A stretch of DNA of 64,000 bases, taken from Cladosporium sp. IMV 00045. Its lineage: Eukaryota > Ascomycota > Dothideomycetes > Cladosporiales > Cladosporiaceae. This document shows positions 29,501-39,800 of the stretch, in pieces (position 1 is the first letter of the stretch; each line of letters opens with the position of its first letter). Both the position numbers and the translations under genes were made by a program. The notes below the pieces were generated by a model. That model worked only from the letters and a program-made list of their open reading frames with translations, searched no databases and had not been told where the DNA came from. The stretch is taken from NCBI GenBank assembly GCA_001931905.2, contig MSJI02000240.1, positions 1-64,000 of the forward strand, written 5' to 3'.

Positions 29501-32500
29501 ATTTTGGAGATTGCTACGAACCTGCTGGACGCTTGTGCCCATGCGCAGGGCAAACTTGTTTTCCACCGTCTGGTCCTCATCATCAATTTCAGTCAGCTAG
29601 AGATCTTCAAGAGGCAAGAGATTCGCGAAAGCTTCGTTGCCAACACCTATCGATGGTTGGCGCCGTATTGGGGGGCAACAACAGAAGTCAACGATCAGTG
29701 GCGAAACCAAGTTCGCCTCTGCTGCTCGGTCATTGCTACTCAAATGTTCCAGCTGGGCGAGGAGAGCTGTCAATACGTTCCCAAACTGGTCGAGTCCTAC
29801 GAATCCTTACAAAAGGTCGAACGTACCCCGAAGCGAAGCTTCAGCATGCTGTTCCCAACCAGCTACCCCTTCCCGGAAAAGCGAGCGCCTGCTCAGATCG
29901 AAGTCGACGAAGCCTTACTTGAGATGTCGGCTTTGCTGGCAGCGTCACTTACAACCCCAAAGCGGCTTTATTTCGACGCGAGCGTGGTGGATGTCCCTGG
30001 CGTTCTGCTCCAAGCGCTCAGGGTACAACAGAGCATCTTGAATTGTGAAGCCTTCCCCAGAAGCTGGGTGAGCTTGCACGTGAGCCACCATCGCTATTCC
30101 ATACAAGCATTGCAGCGAATCTCAGAGATCCTGCTCGAGTGGATCCCCGACATCTATGCGCCCAACGCCGATGAAGCTTTCGAATTCGACACCACCATCT
30201 GGCGGCAATTCTTCGAGACTCTCTTTGCGGCTGTCAGTAGTCCTGCGCTAGCTATGGAGACCTTCCCTGAGCAGAAACGCAGGGCTATCTGGAAGATTGC
30301 TGGCGATGTGAGAGAAGAAGGCGCGCAGTTGCTCAAGCGCAGCTGGGATGCTATCGGATGGGAAACGGACGAGGATACTCGCGCACTGCACGGCTTTGAT
30401 CGTATGGGAGGCTACCAGGTGCAGTTCGTCCCAGATCTTGTCGCGCCTGTGGTAGAGCTGTGTCTGAGCGTACACGCAAGCCTGCGGACTGTTGCGGTTG
30501 AGGTCTTGAGAAGCATGATTGTCAGCGCCTGGGAGATTGATCAGGATTTGGGTATCATTCAGACTGCTATGATCGATTGCCTTGACAAGCTGTGCCGCAG
30601 GAAGGCGGTCACCGAGGCCGTGTTGCAGAAGACCTTCATCACTGAGATGATCTCGAGATTCATTTCACTCAGGCACACCACCGAGGATAGCCTCTACCAA
30701 GCTGTGGTGGGCATGTTCAGCAAGATTGAAGAGCTCCTCGGCATGCTTGGTAGCGTGCATTCGGGCGAGATCGCGTCCAACGAGCCTGCCCAGATCATCA
30801 TCACGTTGCGGTTGATGGAGTTTCTGCGCAATGTTCAGAGTGAACAAGCTTACATTCGCTACGTTCACCAGCTCGCGGACATGCAATCGAGTGCAGGCAA
30901 TCATACCGAAGCCGGCCTTGCTCTGCAGCTGCATGCCGATCGATATGAGTGGGATACTATGGCACAGACCGAGGAAATGACAGAGCCAAAGATGCCGGCG
31001 CAGAAGGCTTTCGATCGCAAGGAGGAACTGTGCTTCCAAATGGTCCAGCACTACGAACGCGGGCAATGCTGGCAAAAAGTTCTGGCCATTTATAGAGAGC
31101 TGGCCCACCAGTACGAGACCAACATCTTCGACTTCGCGAAGCTAGCCAGGGCTCAGCGTGCGATGGCAGGTGTCCACGATAGGATCGCAAAGAACGAACG
31201 CTCGACTCCGAGGTACTTCAGAGTCGTGTACAAGGGCCACGGTTTCCCTGTCAGTTTGCGCGACAAGGAGTTCATCTTCGAAGGTCATGCCACAGACCGT
31301 CTCTCAATTTTCGAAGACCGCATGAAGCAGCTTCATCCTGCGGCGCAGATCCTCCGTGTTGGTACTGAGCCAGAGCTCGAAGGACAATATCTGCAGATCT
31401 ACGCGGTCAGCGTTCACAAGGACCTTCATCACACGATCTACCAGCGCACAAAGGTTGCTCAGACGGTGAGAGACTACTTCCTCCTGTCGAGCCCGCAGAG
31501 GTTCTCGACGACTTCCAGGCAGCCGCTGCGGGATGTTCCCATTACCGATCAACCAGTGGAGAAGGTTGTGTACACGACGTCAGAGGCATTCCCCACTATC
31601 TTGCGACGTGCAGAAATCGTCAAGATGGACAGCTCGATGCTTTCACCTGTCGAGGCTGCCGTGGAGCGTACGGCAAGAAAGACTCAAGAGATGGTCGCGT
31701 TGGAGAAGCGCATCACAGGCGGTGACGAGACAGCTATCCATCAGCTCTCCGAGGCCATCCTACTCTCCGTCGATCCAGAATCGGACAGCAGTGTCGCTCG
31801 CTACCGCAACCTCCTACCTGCCGCCGCCGCCAAGGAACGCGAATCCGAAGAAGTCGATCCTAACACTGTCGACCTCAACGATACGGAAACGCCACCCATG
31901 GACACCCTCCAATCTGCCCTTCACACCGCCCTCCTGGACCACGCCCTCATCATCCGCAGATGTCTCTCACTCTACAACCGCTCGGCCCGTATCGCAACGC
32001 GCGCAGAACTTGTCCCCCGCTTCGAAGCGACTTTCGAACACGAACTCGCAGCCCTCTTCCCAGGCCAGGCCAACGTCGTCGATTTCAGCGAGATCCCACC
32101 AGAAACACCCGGCGGGGACGACGCCAACGCCAACGGACAGCAAGCAAGCGAAGGCGCCGCGAACAACGAGTCCGCCATCGTCGAAGACGGCCAGCGACCC
32201 GAATCCGCTTTCCGCCGCGGCCGCAGACGCTCCCTGTCTTTCCTCAAGCGCGGCTCCATCAGCTCGCTCCGTGGCCGCTTAACCGAGCAGAGTCAGCAGA
32301 ACGCGGACGAGAGTGGCCGCCAGACTAGAAATGAAAGTCGCGCCAGGAGCCAGAGCCGCGGCAGGCTGAGTCTTTTCGATCGTCGACCGAGCGTGGACAG
32401 CAGGCCTGGTAGCGCCGCTGGCGGTGGAGGCACGCTCAAGAAGAGGCTGAGTTTCTTGAGTAACGGTGGCAGTTGGGGCCAGGCTACTTATCACAATAAC

Positions 32501-32506
32501 CAGTGA
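26585..32506 (+). CDS. dck1: DOCK-family Rac/Rho guanine nucleotide exchange factor (copy 2)
   Basis: An uninterrupted 1973-residue frame with the same SH3, DHR-1 and DHR-2 layout as copy 1. By eye there are about 22 substitutions: three in the linker after the SH3 domain, eight around the DHR-2 C-terminal flank and tail (residues about 1765-1870, for example GGDDANANG against GSEEPNANG), and the rest scattered. The catalytic DHR-2 core is unchanged apart from isolated positions. Equal length and mostly silent differences mean both copies have evolved as functional genes, which fits alleles or homeologues rather than a decaying duplicate. Confidence 0.95.
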   Translation: MPWQPLPAVAFAICTYPFDATQPQDLPLQVGDHIYIIEQGGKNQQWYRGYLVAAPSLLAGLTKKRGQQLEHRVFSGIFPRNCVEVRELLGENKRPETPTSPLSPENTEDGDIMEKRKSQKLHARRLSRAHSRKRSQSNLRDKANVNGVDLERNPLPRLPGAPKPPAPVPLLRVGDETVQSAEEPLVDEIASCLREWHDARLHDLLLARGYSPLGQVQDLIKRLDMSRQQLMHDVMTTRELKRLREDTVWDLVAGNKFLSDEVVVRSCPGKGRILTAEDSVIEMTKDQANMSILDRPPRPSADMHMLYHILVDVTNFVSTSKTPATLQMHLCSKEFGEKPKPLTENYAIALPIIDDDSKHSEDEPKTLFVNLNASDLGIGQETNSLYLVFKILRDEPVRQTLSHQPAPQLSTQSSMSSIPKTRNSLKTRRSIFGSQRKPEGRPGTANSERPQTGHSSSSFSENPVPEKTVKRTVGVGAIDLTNVAREQSELRRSVSMWVPSTPSDSRDDEGADWDDIVRELGRSPTGGFTKVTDIKRFDIFATALPSLDLNTLIRTTPTLLHNIHATQKLGFSGVPSSPRSDIYLTITEPLVPRNAQLAHSKFGNVPLSQRCQTSLANLQLTLEVRKASGERVEDCIYTSSNHQGHIAWRTTGVERGEAWNQTIKLSVPAEDVPGCHVVMSIADSPNFPFALAWVPLWENDAFVRDGEHHVSLYVYDEYSSSMIGGKGAYLALPPWARKADFTQASATMVSIQTYLCSTEYSQDPNLLGLLNWREFHGERLVEILDKFSFVPEIEIVKLLRQVFHALFEILDEYADNATYEDLVFSNFVVLFLVARDRRFDMENVIEEYAITRHDWPFASQCLIRAFHRLVVRPLDSESSRKLRAALKVGDQMLRLIVETRAAPPEEENEDEAIVDDDNDRHPDFVQDLQNLFVALMALMRNPMPVLLGTQTLVIQHFHSWLPELSSFMNPSEILEIATNLLDACAHAQGKLVFHRLVLIINFSQLEIFKRQEIRESFVANTYRWLAPYWGATTEVNDQWRNQVRLCCSVIATQMFQLGEESCQYVPKLVESYESLQKVERTPKRSFSMLFPTSYPFPEKRAPAQIEVDEALLEMSALLAASLTTPKRLYFDASVVDVPGVLLQALRVQQSILNCEAFPRSWVSLHVSHHRYSIQALQRISEILLEWIPDIYAPNADEAFEFDTTIWRQFFETLFAAVSSPALAMETFPEQKRRAIWKIAGDVREEGAQLLKRSWDAIGWETDEDTRALHGFDRMGGYQVQFVPDLVAPVVELCLSVHASLRTVAVEVLRSMIVSAWEIDQDLGIIQTAMIDCLDKLCRRKAVTEAVLQKTFITEMISRFISLRHTTEDSLYQAVVGMFSKIEELLGMLGSVHSGEIASNEPAQIIITLRLMEFLRNVQSEQAYIRYVHQLADMQSSAGNHTEAGLALQLHADRYEWDTMAQTEEMTEPKMPAQKAFDRKEELCFQMVQHYERGQCWQKVLAIYRELAHQYETNIFDFAKLARAQRAMAGVHDRIAKNERSTPRYFRVVYKGHGFPVSLRDKEFIFEGHATDRLSIFEDRMKQLHPAAQILRVGTEPELEGQYLQIYAVSVHKDLHHTIYQRTKVAQTVRDYFLLSSPQRFSTTSRQPLRDVPITDQPVEKVVYTTSEAFPTILRRAEIVKMDSSMLSPVEAAVERTARKTQEMVALEKRITGGDETAIHQLSEAILLSVDPESDSSVARYRNLLPAAAAKERESEEVDPNTVDLNDTETPPMDTLQSALHTALLDHALIIRRCLSLYNRSARIATRAELVPRFEATFEHELAALFPGQANVVDFSEIPPETPGGDDANANGQQASEGAANNESAIVEDGQRPESAFRRGRRRSLSFLKRGSISSLRGRLTEQSQQNADESGRQTRNESRARSQSRGRLSLFDRRPSVDSRPGSAAGGGGTLKKRLSFLSNGGSWGQATYHNNQ

Positions 32507-32808
32507 TTGGACGGTAGCTTGGTCGTGGAAATTCGAGATGTTTGAGCGCGAGATACTGCTGGTTTTGGTGAGGTCTTTGATACCCTGGGGCTTTTTGCAG
32601 GATGCGGGTTTTCCTTTTTCTTCGTTTCCTCTTTTTTACCCTTCTTGTTTGTATGATCAGTTCACAGAGAAATGAATCAACTCTCATTTCGGTCTCTTCT
32701 TGTACGATACGATTTTCTATGTCATCACCAACCGTTGGATCCCTCCAGCTTCATCTCATCACTTCCCCAGCACTTCCTTTCCCCTGGAACTCCCCTTCTC
32801 CAACTCCC
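32507..32808. other. Spacer between convergent DOCK and beta-mannosidase genes (copy 2)
   Basis: 302 bases between two stop codons (298 in copy 1). It contains two 3' untranslated regions facing each other; T-rich on the plus strand around 32600-32650. No gene. Confidence 0.6.
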
Positions 32809-35800
32809 TCACTCCTCCAGCGTCTGATCCCAAAGACTGCCCACCCTCACCTCCCCCACCCACTCCCCACCAGTATCATCCCTCTTAACCCTAAACCCCA
32901 CATCCCTCTCCTCCCCCTTCGCAAGCCAAAACCCATTGTCACCAAAATTCCCCAGCACGCCTTCTCCATGCTCGAGCCAAACCCACGCCGCGACGCCCTC
33001 CGTCGCCCGAACGGTGAAATTCCCCGTCGAATTCGAGTACGTTAGCTTCAGACCTGGGTCGACGAGCGAGGCGTCTTTCAGGGGCGAGGCGTGGAACCAG
33101 CTCGTGTGTTTGAAGGTTTTGGTGGCGGGTGAATTGGGCTGGTGGCCGCTGGCTGTTACGGACATTTTCAGCACGGCGTTTTGCCGCTCTGGAAGGGTGG
33201 GGAAGAGGGAGGTCGTGTTTGTTTGTAGAACTTGCGTGCTGTTAATGGCGCCGACGGTGAAATTTGTCGAAGAGGATGAGGTTTTGTTTCCGACGGGGAG
33301 TTTGCGGCCGCTCCAGTCGAACCATTCGAAGCTCGCTTCGCCGCTGATGGGTTCCCAAAGGTCGGACGTCACCCATACGCTCAAGTTGCCGGTGGTGAAG
33401 TCGAAGTAGGGCGCGACGATGACGGGCTCGTAGGCGGCTTTGGCGGCGTAGTGGAGGAGTTTCCAGCGTCCGTCGTATTCGATGCTGGACCATGTTGGCG
33501 CTACCCAGATGTCTTCTAGTTGCCAGTAGAGGGAGCCCTGTGAAGAGGTCAGGAAGGGTTCAGGGTAGAAGACATGCTTCACGCATTCGCAGCTTCTTCG
33601 ATATGACTTACCAACTGACGATTCGGCAACCCCGAACCCCTGCGGTAGAAGTAAATCTGGCTCACGTAGAGATCCGCCTGGAAGATCTGCGTGGCGTGAC
33701 ACCAGGCAGAGAAGTTGGCGATGGGGTCAGTCTTGTTTGGGATGGGATACCACATATCCACCCCCTCGGTCATCTGCGCCTGTCCGATTGATGCGTTGGC
33801 GAAGTTCGAGGCGTTCAAACCGCCCGGGGGCGGGTGGTGGTCTCTAAGCATCACTACGCTTGAGTTGAAGGACAAGAATTCTTCAGAGACTTGCTGGCGC
33901 CAGGAGTGGATGCTGGGCATGCTGTGGAAGCCAAATTCGTTGGAGAAGCCTGTGATTTGGTGAGCTAGTGGTCAATTTGTATATTGTGAGAGTCACTGAC
34001 GTCCGATTGGATAGGCTGATTCGTTATAGAGCACAGAGACGTTGTAATTGTAGAAACTGAATGCTGATTAGTTTGGTCGTTGAAGATCCCGTAACATCTG
34101 CACTTACTCTGTTTCGCCATACACTGATCCCTCGGTTAGATTCTCGTAGCGCTCCACAATCGGAATGGGATTGCTGAAATTCAATTCCTGCCATCCATTC
34201 GAGGTCGAAGAAGGCGTGTAGCTGATGCTTCTGCTATTCTCGAACACCGCCGGCAGAAGTGTATCCAGGAACAGAGCCTCATATTCTTTGACATATTTCT
34301 CCAGATCCTCCGGCGCGGACTGATTCACGAGAGATAGCTCGAGGTTTTCCAGCTCGTTACCACCAGCCCATAAAGCCAATGAAGCTGCGTGACTTGATTA
34401 GTGACATTCGACAACAACCATACAAACCAAGCGATATCAGTTCCTTCCAGTCGCGGCAAGACTTACGATGATGATTCACCCTCCTAACGTTATACTCCGC
34501 CTCCTCCCTGACATCGGCCAAAAATGCCTCATCCACAGGATAAAGCGCATCACCAAACTCAAACTCACTCCAGAGCAGTATACCTCTCTCATCCGCGAGA
34601 TCGAACAGAAAGTCCGGACTGTACGCTCCACTCGCCCAGACGCGGAGCATGTTCTGATTGCCATCGACAACGCTGTCGAATAGTCTGGCCATTTTCTCGG
34701 GCGTGACGCGTGGCCAGAAAGCGTCTGGGGGAATGAAGTTGGAGCCTTTGGCGTAGAAGACGTGGCCGTTCACTTCGAAGTGCCAGTTGTTGCCCGGTGC
34801 GATGCCTTGGGATAGTTGGGCTTGGATGACGGGAAACTCGTTGAGGACGATGGTGCGGAAGCCGGTGCGTTTTTTGATGATTGCTATGGTGTTGTTGTTG
34901 GGGCCTTGGACGGTGATGGTCAGGTGGTAGAGGTTCTGAGGGCCGAGACCGTTCGGCCACCAGAGATCGACGGTGTTGGAGGGAATGATCGTTGAGCCTG
35001 TGATGGCACTGTCCGTCTGGTTGACGTTGTTTAGAGGACCCTCGGAGACGGTTGAGTTGTCATCATCTTTGAGGACGTAGCAAAGTGTCACATCTTGCGG
35101 TAGCTGACCCAAGTAATCCAGGCTAGCGTTGACAACCCAGTCTTTACTTTGGTCCGGCGGAATCAAATTAAGCTGTCCTTCGCGGTAGATATCAATATCG
35201 CTGTTCCTCACATGCACTTCCTCGGGTCCCAACTGAACCACAAAGGCCGGCTTCCAAGGTCCCGCCGGAGCGAACGCAGGACCCCAATCCCAGCCGAAAT
35301 CACTCTGTTCTTTCCTGTTCATTCGTTCAGCTTGAATCCACCCGCAGTACCAGACGGATACTGCACAAAATCGGCAGGGAGATGAACATACCTGATGAAC
35401 CAACGATTAGGAAACTCAAACACCTGCTGCACGCCCTGAGGCCACGTCCTCTGCTCCGGCTGCTCAGCAATCTGATCCGCGATCTTCGTCGCCGACCCAA
35501 AGTTCAACTCTATCACAGCATCCTCCTCCGCACATCCGTCCGTGAGAACATCCGAAACGTCAAACCACCATTGGCGGAACTGGTTGCCCGCTCTGCCCAC
35601 ATGCTGACCGCAGAAGGAGATCTCCACGAAAGTGTCTAGGCCGTCGAATACCAGCCAGGTTGAGCCATTGCTACTGCTATCATTGCTCTGTCCAGATGGT
35701 GATGATGAGAGACCCTCAATCGGCCCGCTGGTATAAGTCCAATTATTCCAAGCTACCCATCGAAGATTGAAGTCGTTGAGATCATGGTAGGGATCTCCGA

Positions 35801-35984
35801 TGACTCCTGCAGCATAGAGATCGAGGTGTGCTTGACTCGGCAGAGAGGCAGGGACGGAGATGTTGAGAGCAGGGTTGGAGAGCGTCCAGGGATGGCCTTC
35901 TAGAGGTATTGTCTTTTTTGACCAGGCGGAAGATGCGAGTAAGCTCTGTAGGAGGAATGGGAGGAGGGGCGATGTCGGTGCCAT
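32809..35984 (-). CDS. mndA: Secreted GH2 beta-mannosidase, six exons (copy 2)
   Basis: Spliced from 35984-35392, 35314-34467, 34384-34108, 34056-34001, 33949-33612 and 33537-32809. All six exon lengths (593, 848, 277, 56, 338, 729 nt) equal those of copy 1, giving 946 residues. Introns are 77, 82, 51, 51 and 74 nt, so the second intron is 33 nt longer than in copy 1. The signal peptide, the GGNELE acid/base region and the [10 protein letters not shown] nucleophile region are intact. Exact agreement of exon lengths across copies is strong support for the gene model. It acts outside the cell or in the vacuolar/secretory route on beta-mannosides. Confidence 0.92.
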
Positions 35985-37052
35985 TTTTGGGGAGTCCTTT
36001 GTTCTGTCATGTGAAGAAGAGGACTTCCTCAAATCAAGCGAGACATATAAATAAGCAAGTAGGTGCCTGTTAAACAAAAGTCCAGAAGAAAGACCAAGCT
36101 TCGAAGACAAGCCTTGTGGCGTCAAGGACAAGCACTCTTGATATTTCTACCGATCAGAGCAAGCAAAGAGGGGGAGGGATTCCACGAGGCTCATGACACG
36201 CGGAAATACCTAGTCCGTCGGCCTGCGTGCAACAGTAGTAGTAGTGATCACAACTCCGCTCCCGGACCAAGACCTTACCTCGATCCAGCAATGATTGCAA
36301 AGGGAGTGACGAAAGTGAGGAGCATGGGTGCATGGTAACGGCAATCAGCAACCGAACCCCTCACGAGCTTCAGCTTCTGCTGGAAACTGTTGTCCCGCCC
36401 TTGATTACAACAGCATCTGCGGAGTTCGATGTAACGTTCCTGAGATGGAACCTCAAGCGATGTGAGAGAATTGAGTTAAAAGGAGCGGATGTCAGGGCGA
36501 TGACGTCTTGCGTGCGGCACGGTAGCCGAGAGATTCTATTAAAAAAAAGTAAGAAGCATCACACTACAGGACAACTGGTAGAGGTATGTGGCATGCCTAA
36601 ATATTCCATTCGCGTGTACTAGAAAAACGTAGGAGACTACTGATCAATAGGTGAATATCCCAAACGATGCCTCGCTATGCTTATAAAAGCAAGAATAAAC
36701 AACAAACAATAGAATGTACTGTATGTATGTCCTGCCGCCGAATTCCTCTTTCTGTCTCCCACTCGACCGATCCTTTTCCTAGGTAAAATGATCCCAAATG
36801 AAAGTAAAGAGGTTACTGCGCTCGTCACTGCATCATCGGCCGGAAGCTTCTGACCCGATACCATCTTCGGGACCACCTTCCCATGTGTCTCGAAAGCAAG
36901 AGAATAAGGCCATTGTATGTCACCCTAAAAGGCTTGTTGCCATTTCTTAAAACACACTCCCTCAACGCCGTCGCCCAGAAACCAAGAATGAAACGTACAT
37001 TCAAGTCGTTGTTCGATCTAATCGAAAGGGGAAAAAGCGCTTCAAAGGACTC
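35985..37052. other. Spacer between beta-mannosidase and phosphatase genes (copy 2)
   Basis: The counterpart of 18459-19547. It holds the beta-mannosidase promoter on the left and the phosphatase 3' region on the right. The TGACGTC element recurs at about 36500. A poly-A tract at about 36540-36547 is longer than in copy 1. No gene called. Confidence 0.5.
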
Positions 37053-39800
37053 TTAATTCGAGGACTCCTTATGTTCAGGTCCCAACTCGGGTGGCCCTTG
37101 TTCCTGTTCGACGAGCCATTCCATAACGCTCTCATAGCAGAGGACGAATTGACGTAAACTTTGGACCATGCTGAGGCGCTGGTGGCGGAAGTCCTCGACG
37201 GTCTTCTCGATGAGGTCGACGTCGTCGTCATTAATCCACGAACCCTCAACACTATCACGTGAAGGATCCTTCCGATCGAGGGATGAGAAAGAGTCAAAGA
37301 AATCCTTGCCACCGCTGGAGGATTTTTTCGCGGGCGTGTTTGTATCAAGGTCCATGGGCGAGGCCAGGCGATTTGATCTGGTAGGGGTAGCAGGCGTGGG
37401 CCCTTGTACAGCACCGAGTCGGCGGATGCGTTGCCGTTTGAGCATGTCAATAACTGAGCTGACCGTGCAGAATGTTCCCGTGCGACCACAGCCAGCGGAG
37501 CAATGAACCATGACTGGTCGAGATTCAGCGGGCTCGGGTTCCTTTGAGGTGGTTTTATTAGTAGCGCAGACGACTGCATCGCACTGTTCCACCAGACCAA
37601 GCAGATGAGCTGGATGAGCGGGTGCGCCAAAGTCAGGCCAAGAAGAAAACTGTAGCTGAGTGATCTCACGCATACGCTCAAAAGGTCGTTGTTCGTGGCG
37701 AAGAGAGAATTTCCGAACGGTGACAAATGGTTGCTCTCCGTTCGGCTTTTCATCTTTGTGGTCTTGAGGTGCAAGTGGAATGTTGGCGGGATTGGTCGAA
37801 GAACGTCGGGCAGCAGACGGACGCTTTTTGTGTCGGTGAATCTTTGCAGGCTCGAGAGACGCCCTCTTCTCTGACAGGAACTCCAGTTGTAGCGGGCCAT
37901 ACTGGCTTTGATCCCAGTAGTTATGGGCCTTGACCTGAGCTCCTTCCTTCTCCGCGGTAAGCATGACAATTACCCGAACATCCTGCTGCCAGACAACGTT
38001 CCAGAAATCGTCGAAAGTCGCCGGTATAGGTGCCTGAGTTGAGATGAATCGCTTATGGCTCAAAGACGCTTTAATGTGATTGGCGTTGAAGTAGTCGCAG
38101 TCGTTTCTGGGCACGCCTTCTAGTTTCACACGGGAGTGTTCGAACGGCCAAATGTTATTGTATCGATTCTTGTTGCCCTTTTCCAGGCCAGCAATTTGCA
38201 CCCCCTGCGACGGTGGTTTGTTTGCGTCCTGCTTTTCAGGTGATGTGTCCGAGAAAGTGACCTGTCCGGACAGTGCATCCTCCATACGTTTCTTCTCTCG
38301 CTTCTCGATCTGCTCGAATCGCTTCGATACCGTCTTGCCCTGGTCCTTCTCTTCTGAAGCTTGCTTGAGCCATTTCGGGAAACCGTGCTGTTCTGTGTTC
38401 TGAGTTGCTCGACCTGGGTGCTTGAGTGGTAATTGCCCGACGCCGCCAATGAGATCCATGTTTTGTCTGATGTTGCCGAAGAAGGGATTGGCAGGCTTGT
38501 CGGTGGAAGGCATGGGACAGCCTCCGATGACTGGCGCAACCTTTGGTCCATCGGCGCCATTAGCCGTCGTGGACTTACTGACCTTTTGCGAATCTACTCC
38601 AGCCTCGACATATGATGGGAATCGCTTGGCAAACTCAGCCATGCCGCCCTTGATGATGTATGGTGTTCCATCGTACCCTTCTGCTTGAAACTTCTTGATG
38701 GTGTTCATGCAGGTCGTGGCATCCTTCAGTTGTGAAGAACTGTTGTCGTACACGACAATGTACTTGCTACTCCGCCAGCTGCAGAACCTTGCTCGTTGCT
38801 CTTCATCTTTGAAAGTCTCGGCCAACTTTTCGACATTGAAGGAGGGTCGCTTCAAAAGTGTGGTGGGGATGCAAAGGTTGAGAGCGTCTCGAACGTGAGA
38901 CTGTGCGTACTGAGTCGAGACTCGGAGGTCCAAGATCAGTACTTGTTCATAGTCTGCTGTGAGAAGATTCACAACATGTTGTGCTGTTGTCATCAATTGA
39001 CTCTCCGTGTCGTCCTTTATGGGCAGTGTCTCGGCGCGGTGCTTTGACATGCCAGCGGATCCTGTAAATGACCTGTCCAAAGGTAGATTGACCCGGGGGT
39101 GTCGGTCGGGTGATCCAGCCCGTCGGTTGTGCTCGCTGGGTGCCTGAATAGCTGGTGACGCTCTGCGTGTCAGCTCAGGGTACGTCAATGAGCCGGGGGA
39201 CAGCATGCGCTTAGGCGATTGGGCCATCTCGGCTGCTGCTGGGTCGAGAGAATCCCTACTTCGTGATGGTGGCGGCGCACTCTCTCGTGCTCCCGGTATG
39301 GGTTTGGCTCCATCATTGGAACCGGATTGCCGACTTCCAGTCCTGGCATGGGAGGTGACAGGAGGAGGGGGGGCACTCATGTTGAAAGAGCCAGCGCCGA
39401 AGTTGCCCAGTTGAAATGACTTCTCTTCGGAAACCTTCTTGAAAGCATCATACTCGGGGTTCTGGTCGTGAGGAATCACAGTAGGCGACGCCGCAGCCGT
39501 TGAACGCACGGCAGATGAAGGAGGGCTCCAATTCTGCTTGGCGTGTTGCTGCGCTGCATTCATATAGCCAGCAGAATCGCCAGCATAGCCGAAGTAATTA
39601 GGACTGGGCGTCTTCGCGCCTTGAGCCTGATGCGGCGTGGCGAGACGGGGAGAGAAGAAGGGCGGCATGGTCGAGCCTTGTGCCTGTGCCTGTGCCTGGT
39701 GTTGAGTGTGCTGGCGCACTGAGGGGGGGTTGGCGGGTCTGACTGTCGATGAGTGGGGAGGATGCTGAGTGTATCGAGGAGAAGTCGCAGCCTGCGACAT
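37053..39800 (-). CDS. Rhodanese-PTP protein tyrosine phosphatase, full length
   Basis: A 915-residue single-exon protein. The N-terminal 250 residues are Ser/Pro/Gln-rich and disordered. A rhodanese-like domain (about 270-387, VLILDLRVSTQYAQSHVRDA, then KYIVVYDNSSSQ) has Asp-Asn-Ser where a catalytic Cys loop would be, so it is probably non-enzymatic. The PTP domain (about 545-890) contains KNRYNNIWPF, the WPD loop SSWPDFGAP (about 720) and the P-loop HCSAGCGRTG with the catalytic Cys near 767. A Ser/Lys-rich insert (KIHRHKKRPSAARRSS) interrupts the PTP fold, and a second insert follows the P-loop helix. This arrangement resembles yeast Ptp2/Ptp3 and fission yeast Pyp1/Pyp2, which dephosphorylate MAP kinases; I infer a role in turning off stress or cell-wall MAPK signalling. 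The part left of 38142 is inside duplicated copy 2, the N-terminal part is unique. Confidence 0.93.
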   Translation of the reverse strand: MSQAATSPRYTQHPPHSSTVRPANPPSVRQHTQHQAQAQAQGSTMPPFFSPRLATPHQAQGAKTPSPNYFGYAGDSAGYMNAAQQHAKQNWSPPSSAVRSTAAASPTVIPHDQNPEYDAFKKVSEEKSFQLGNFGAGSFNMSAPPPPVTSHARTGSRQSGSNDGAKPIPGARESAPPPSRSRDSLDPAAAEMAQSPKRMLSPGSLTYPELTRRASPAIQAPSEHNRRAGSPDRHPRVNLPLDRSFTGSAGMSKHRAETLPIKDDTESQLMTTAQHVVNLLTADYEQVLILDLRVSTQYAQSHVRDALNLCIPTTLLKRPSFNVEKLAETFKDEEQRARFCSWRSSKYIVVYDNSSSQLKDATTCMNTIKKFQAEGYDGTPYIIKGGMAEFAKRFPSYVEAGVDSQKVSKSTTANGADGPKVAPVIGGCPMPSTDKPANPFFGNIRQNMDLIGGVGQLPLKHPGRATQNTEQHGFPKWLKQASEEKDQGKTVSKRFEQIEKREKKRMEDALSGQVTFSDTSPEKQDANKPPSQGVQIAGLEKGNKNRYNNIWPFEHSRVKLEGVPRNDCDYFNANHIKASLSHKRFISTQAPIPATFDDFWNVVWQQDVRVIVMLTAEKEGAQVKAHNYWDQSQYGPLQLEFLSEKRASLEPAKIHRHKKRPSAARRSSTNPANIPLAPQDHKDEKPNGEQPFVTVRKFSLRHEQRPFERMREITQLQFSSWPDFGAPAHPAHLLGLVEQCDAVVCATNKTTSKEPEPAESRPVMVHCSAGCGRTGTFCTVSSVIDMLKRQRIRRLGAVQGPTPATPTRSNRLASPMDLDTNTPAKKSSSGGKDFFDSFSSLDRKDPSRDSVEGSWINDDDVDLIEKTVEDFRHQRLSMVQSLRQFVLCYESVMEWLVEQEQGPPELGPEHKESSN

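Larger units (their letters stand above)
20636..38141. repeat. Copy 2 of the 17.5 kb direct duplication
   Basis: This segment is collinear with 3120-20615. It begins immediately after the N run at TTTTGACTGTGACAC and ends where copy 1 was cut, at GGGAGTGTTC inside the phosphatase gene. Here the sequence simply continues into the rest of that gene. The offset between copies stays at 17.49-17.53 kb throughout, so no gene-sized insertion or deletion separates them. Confidence 0.95.
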
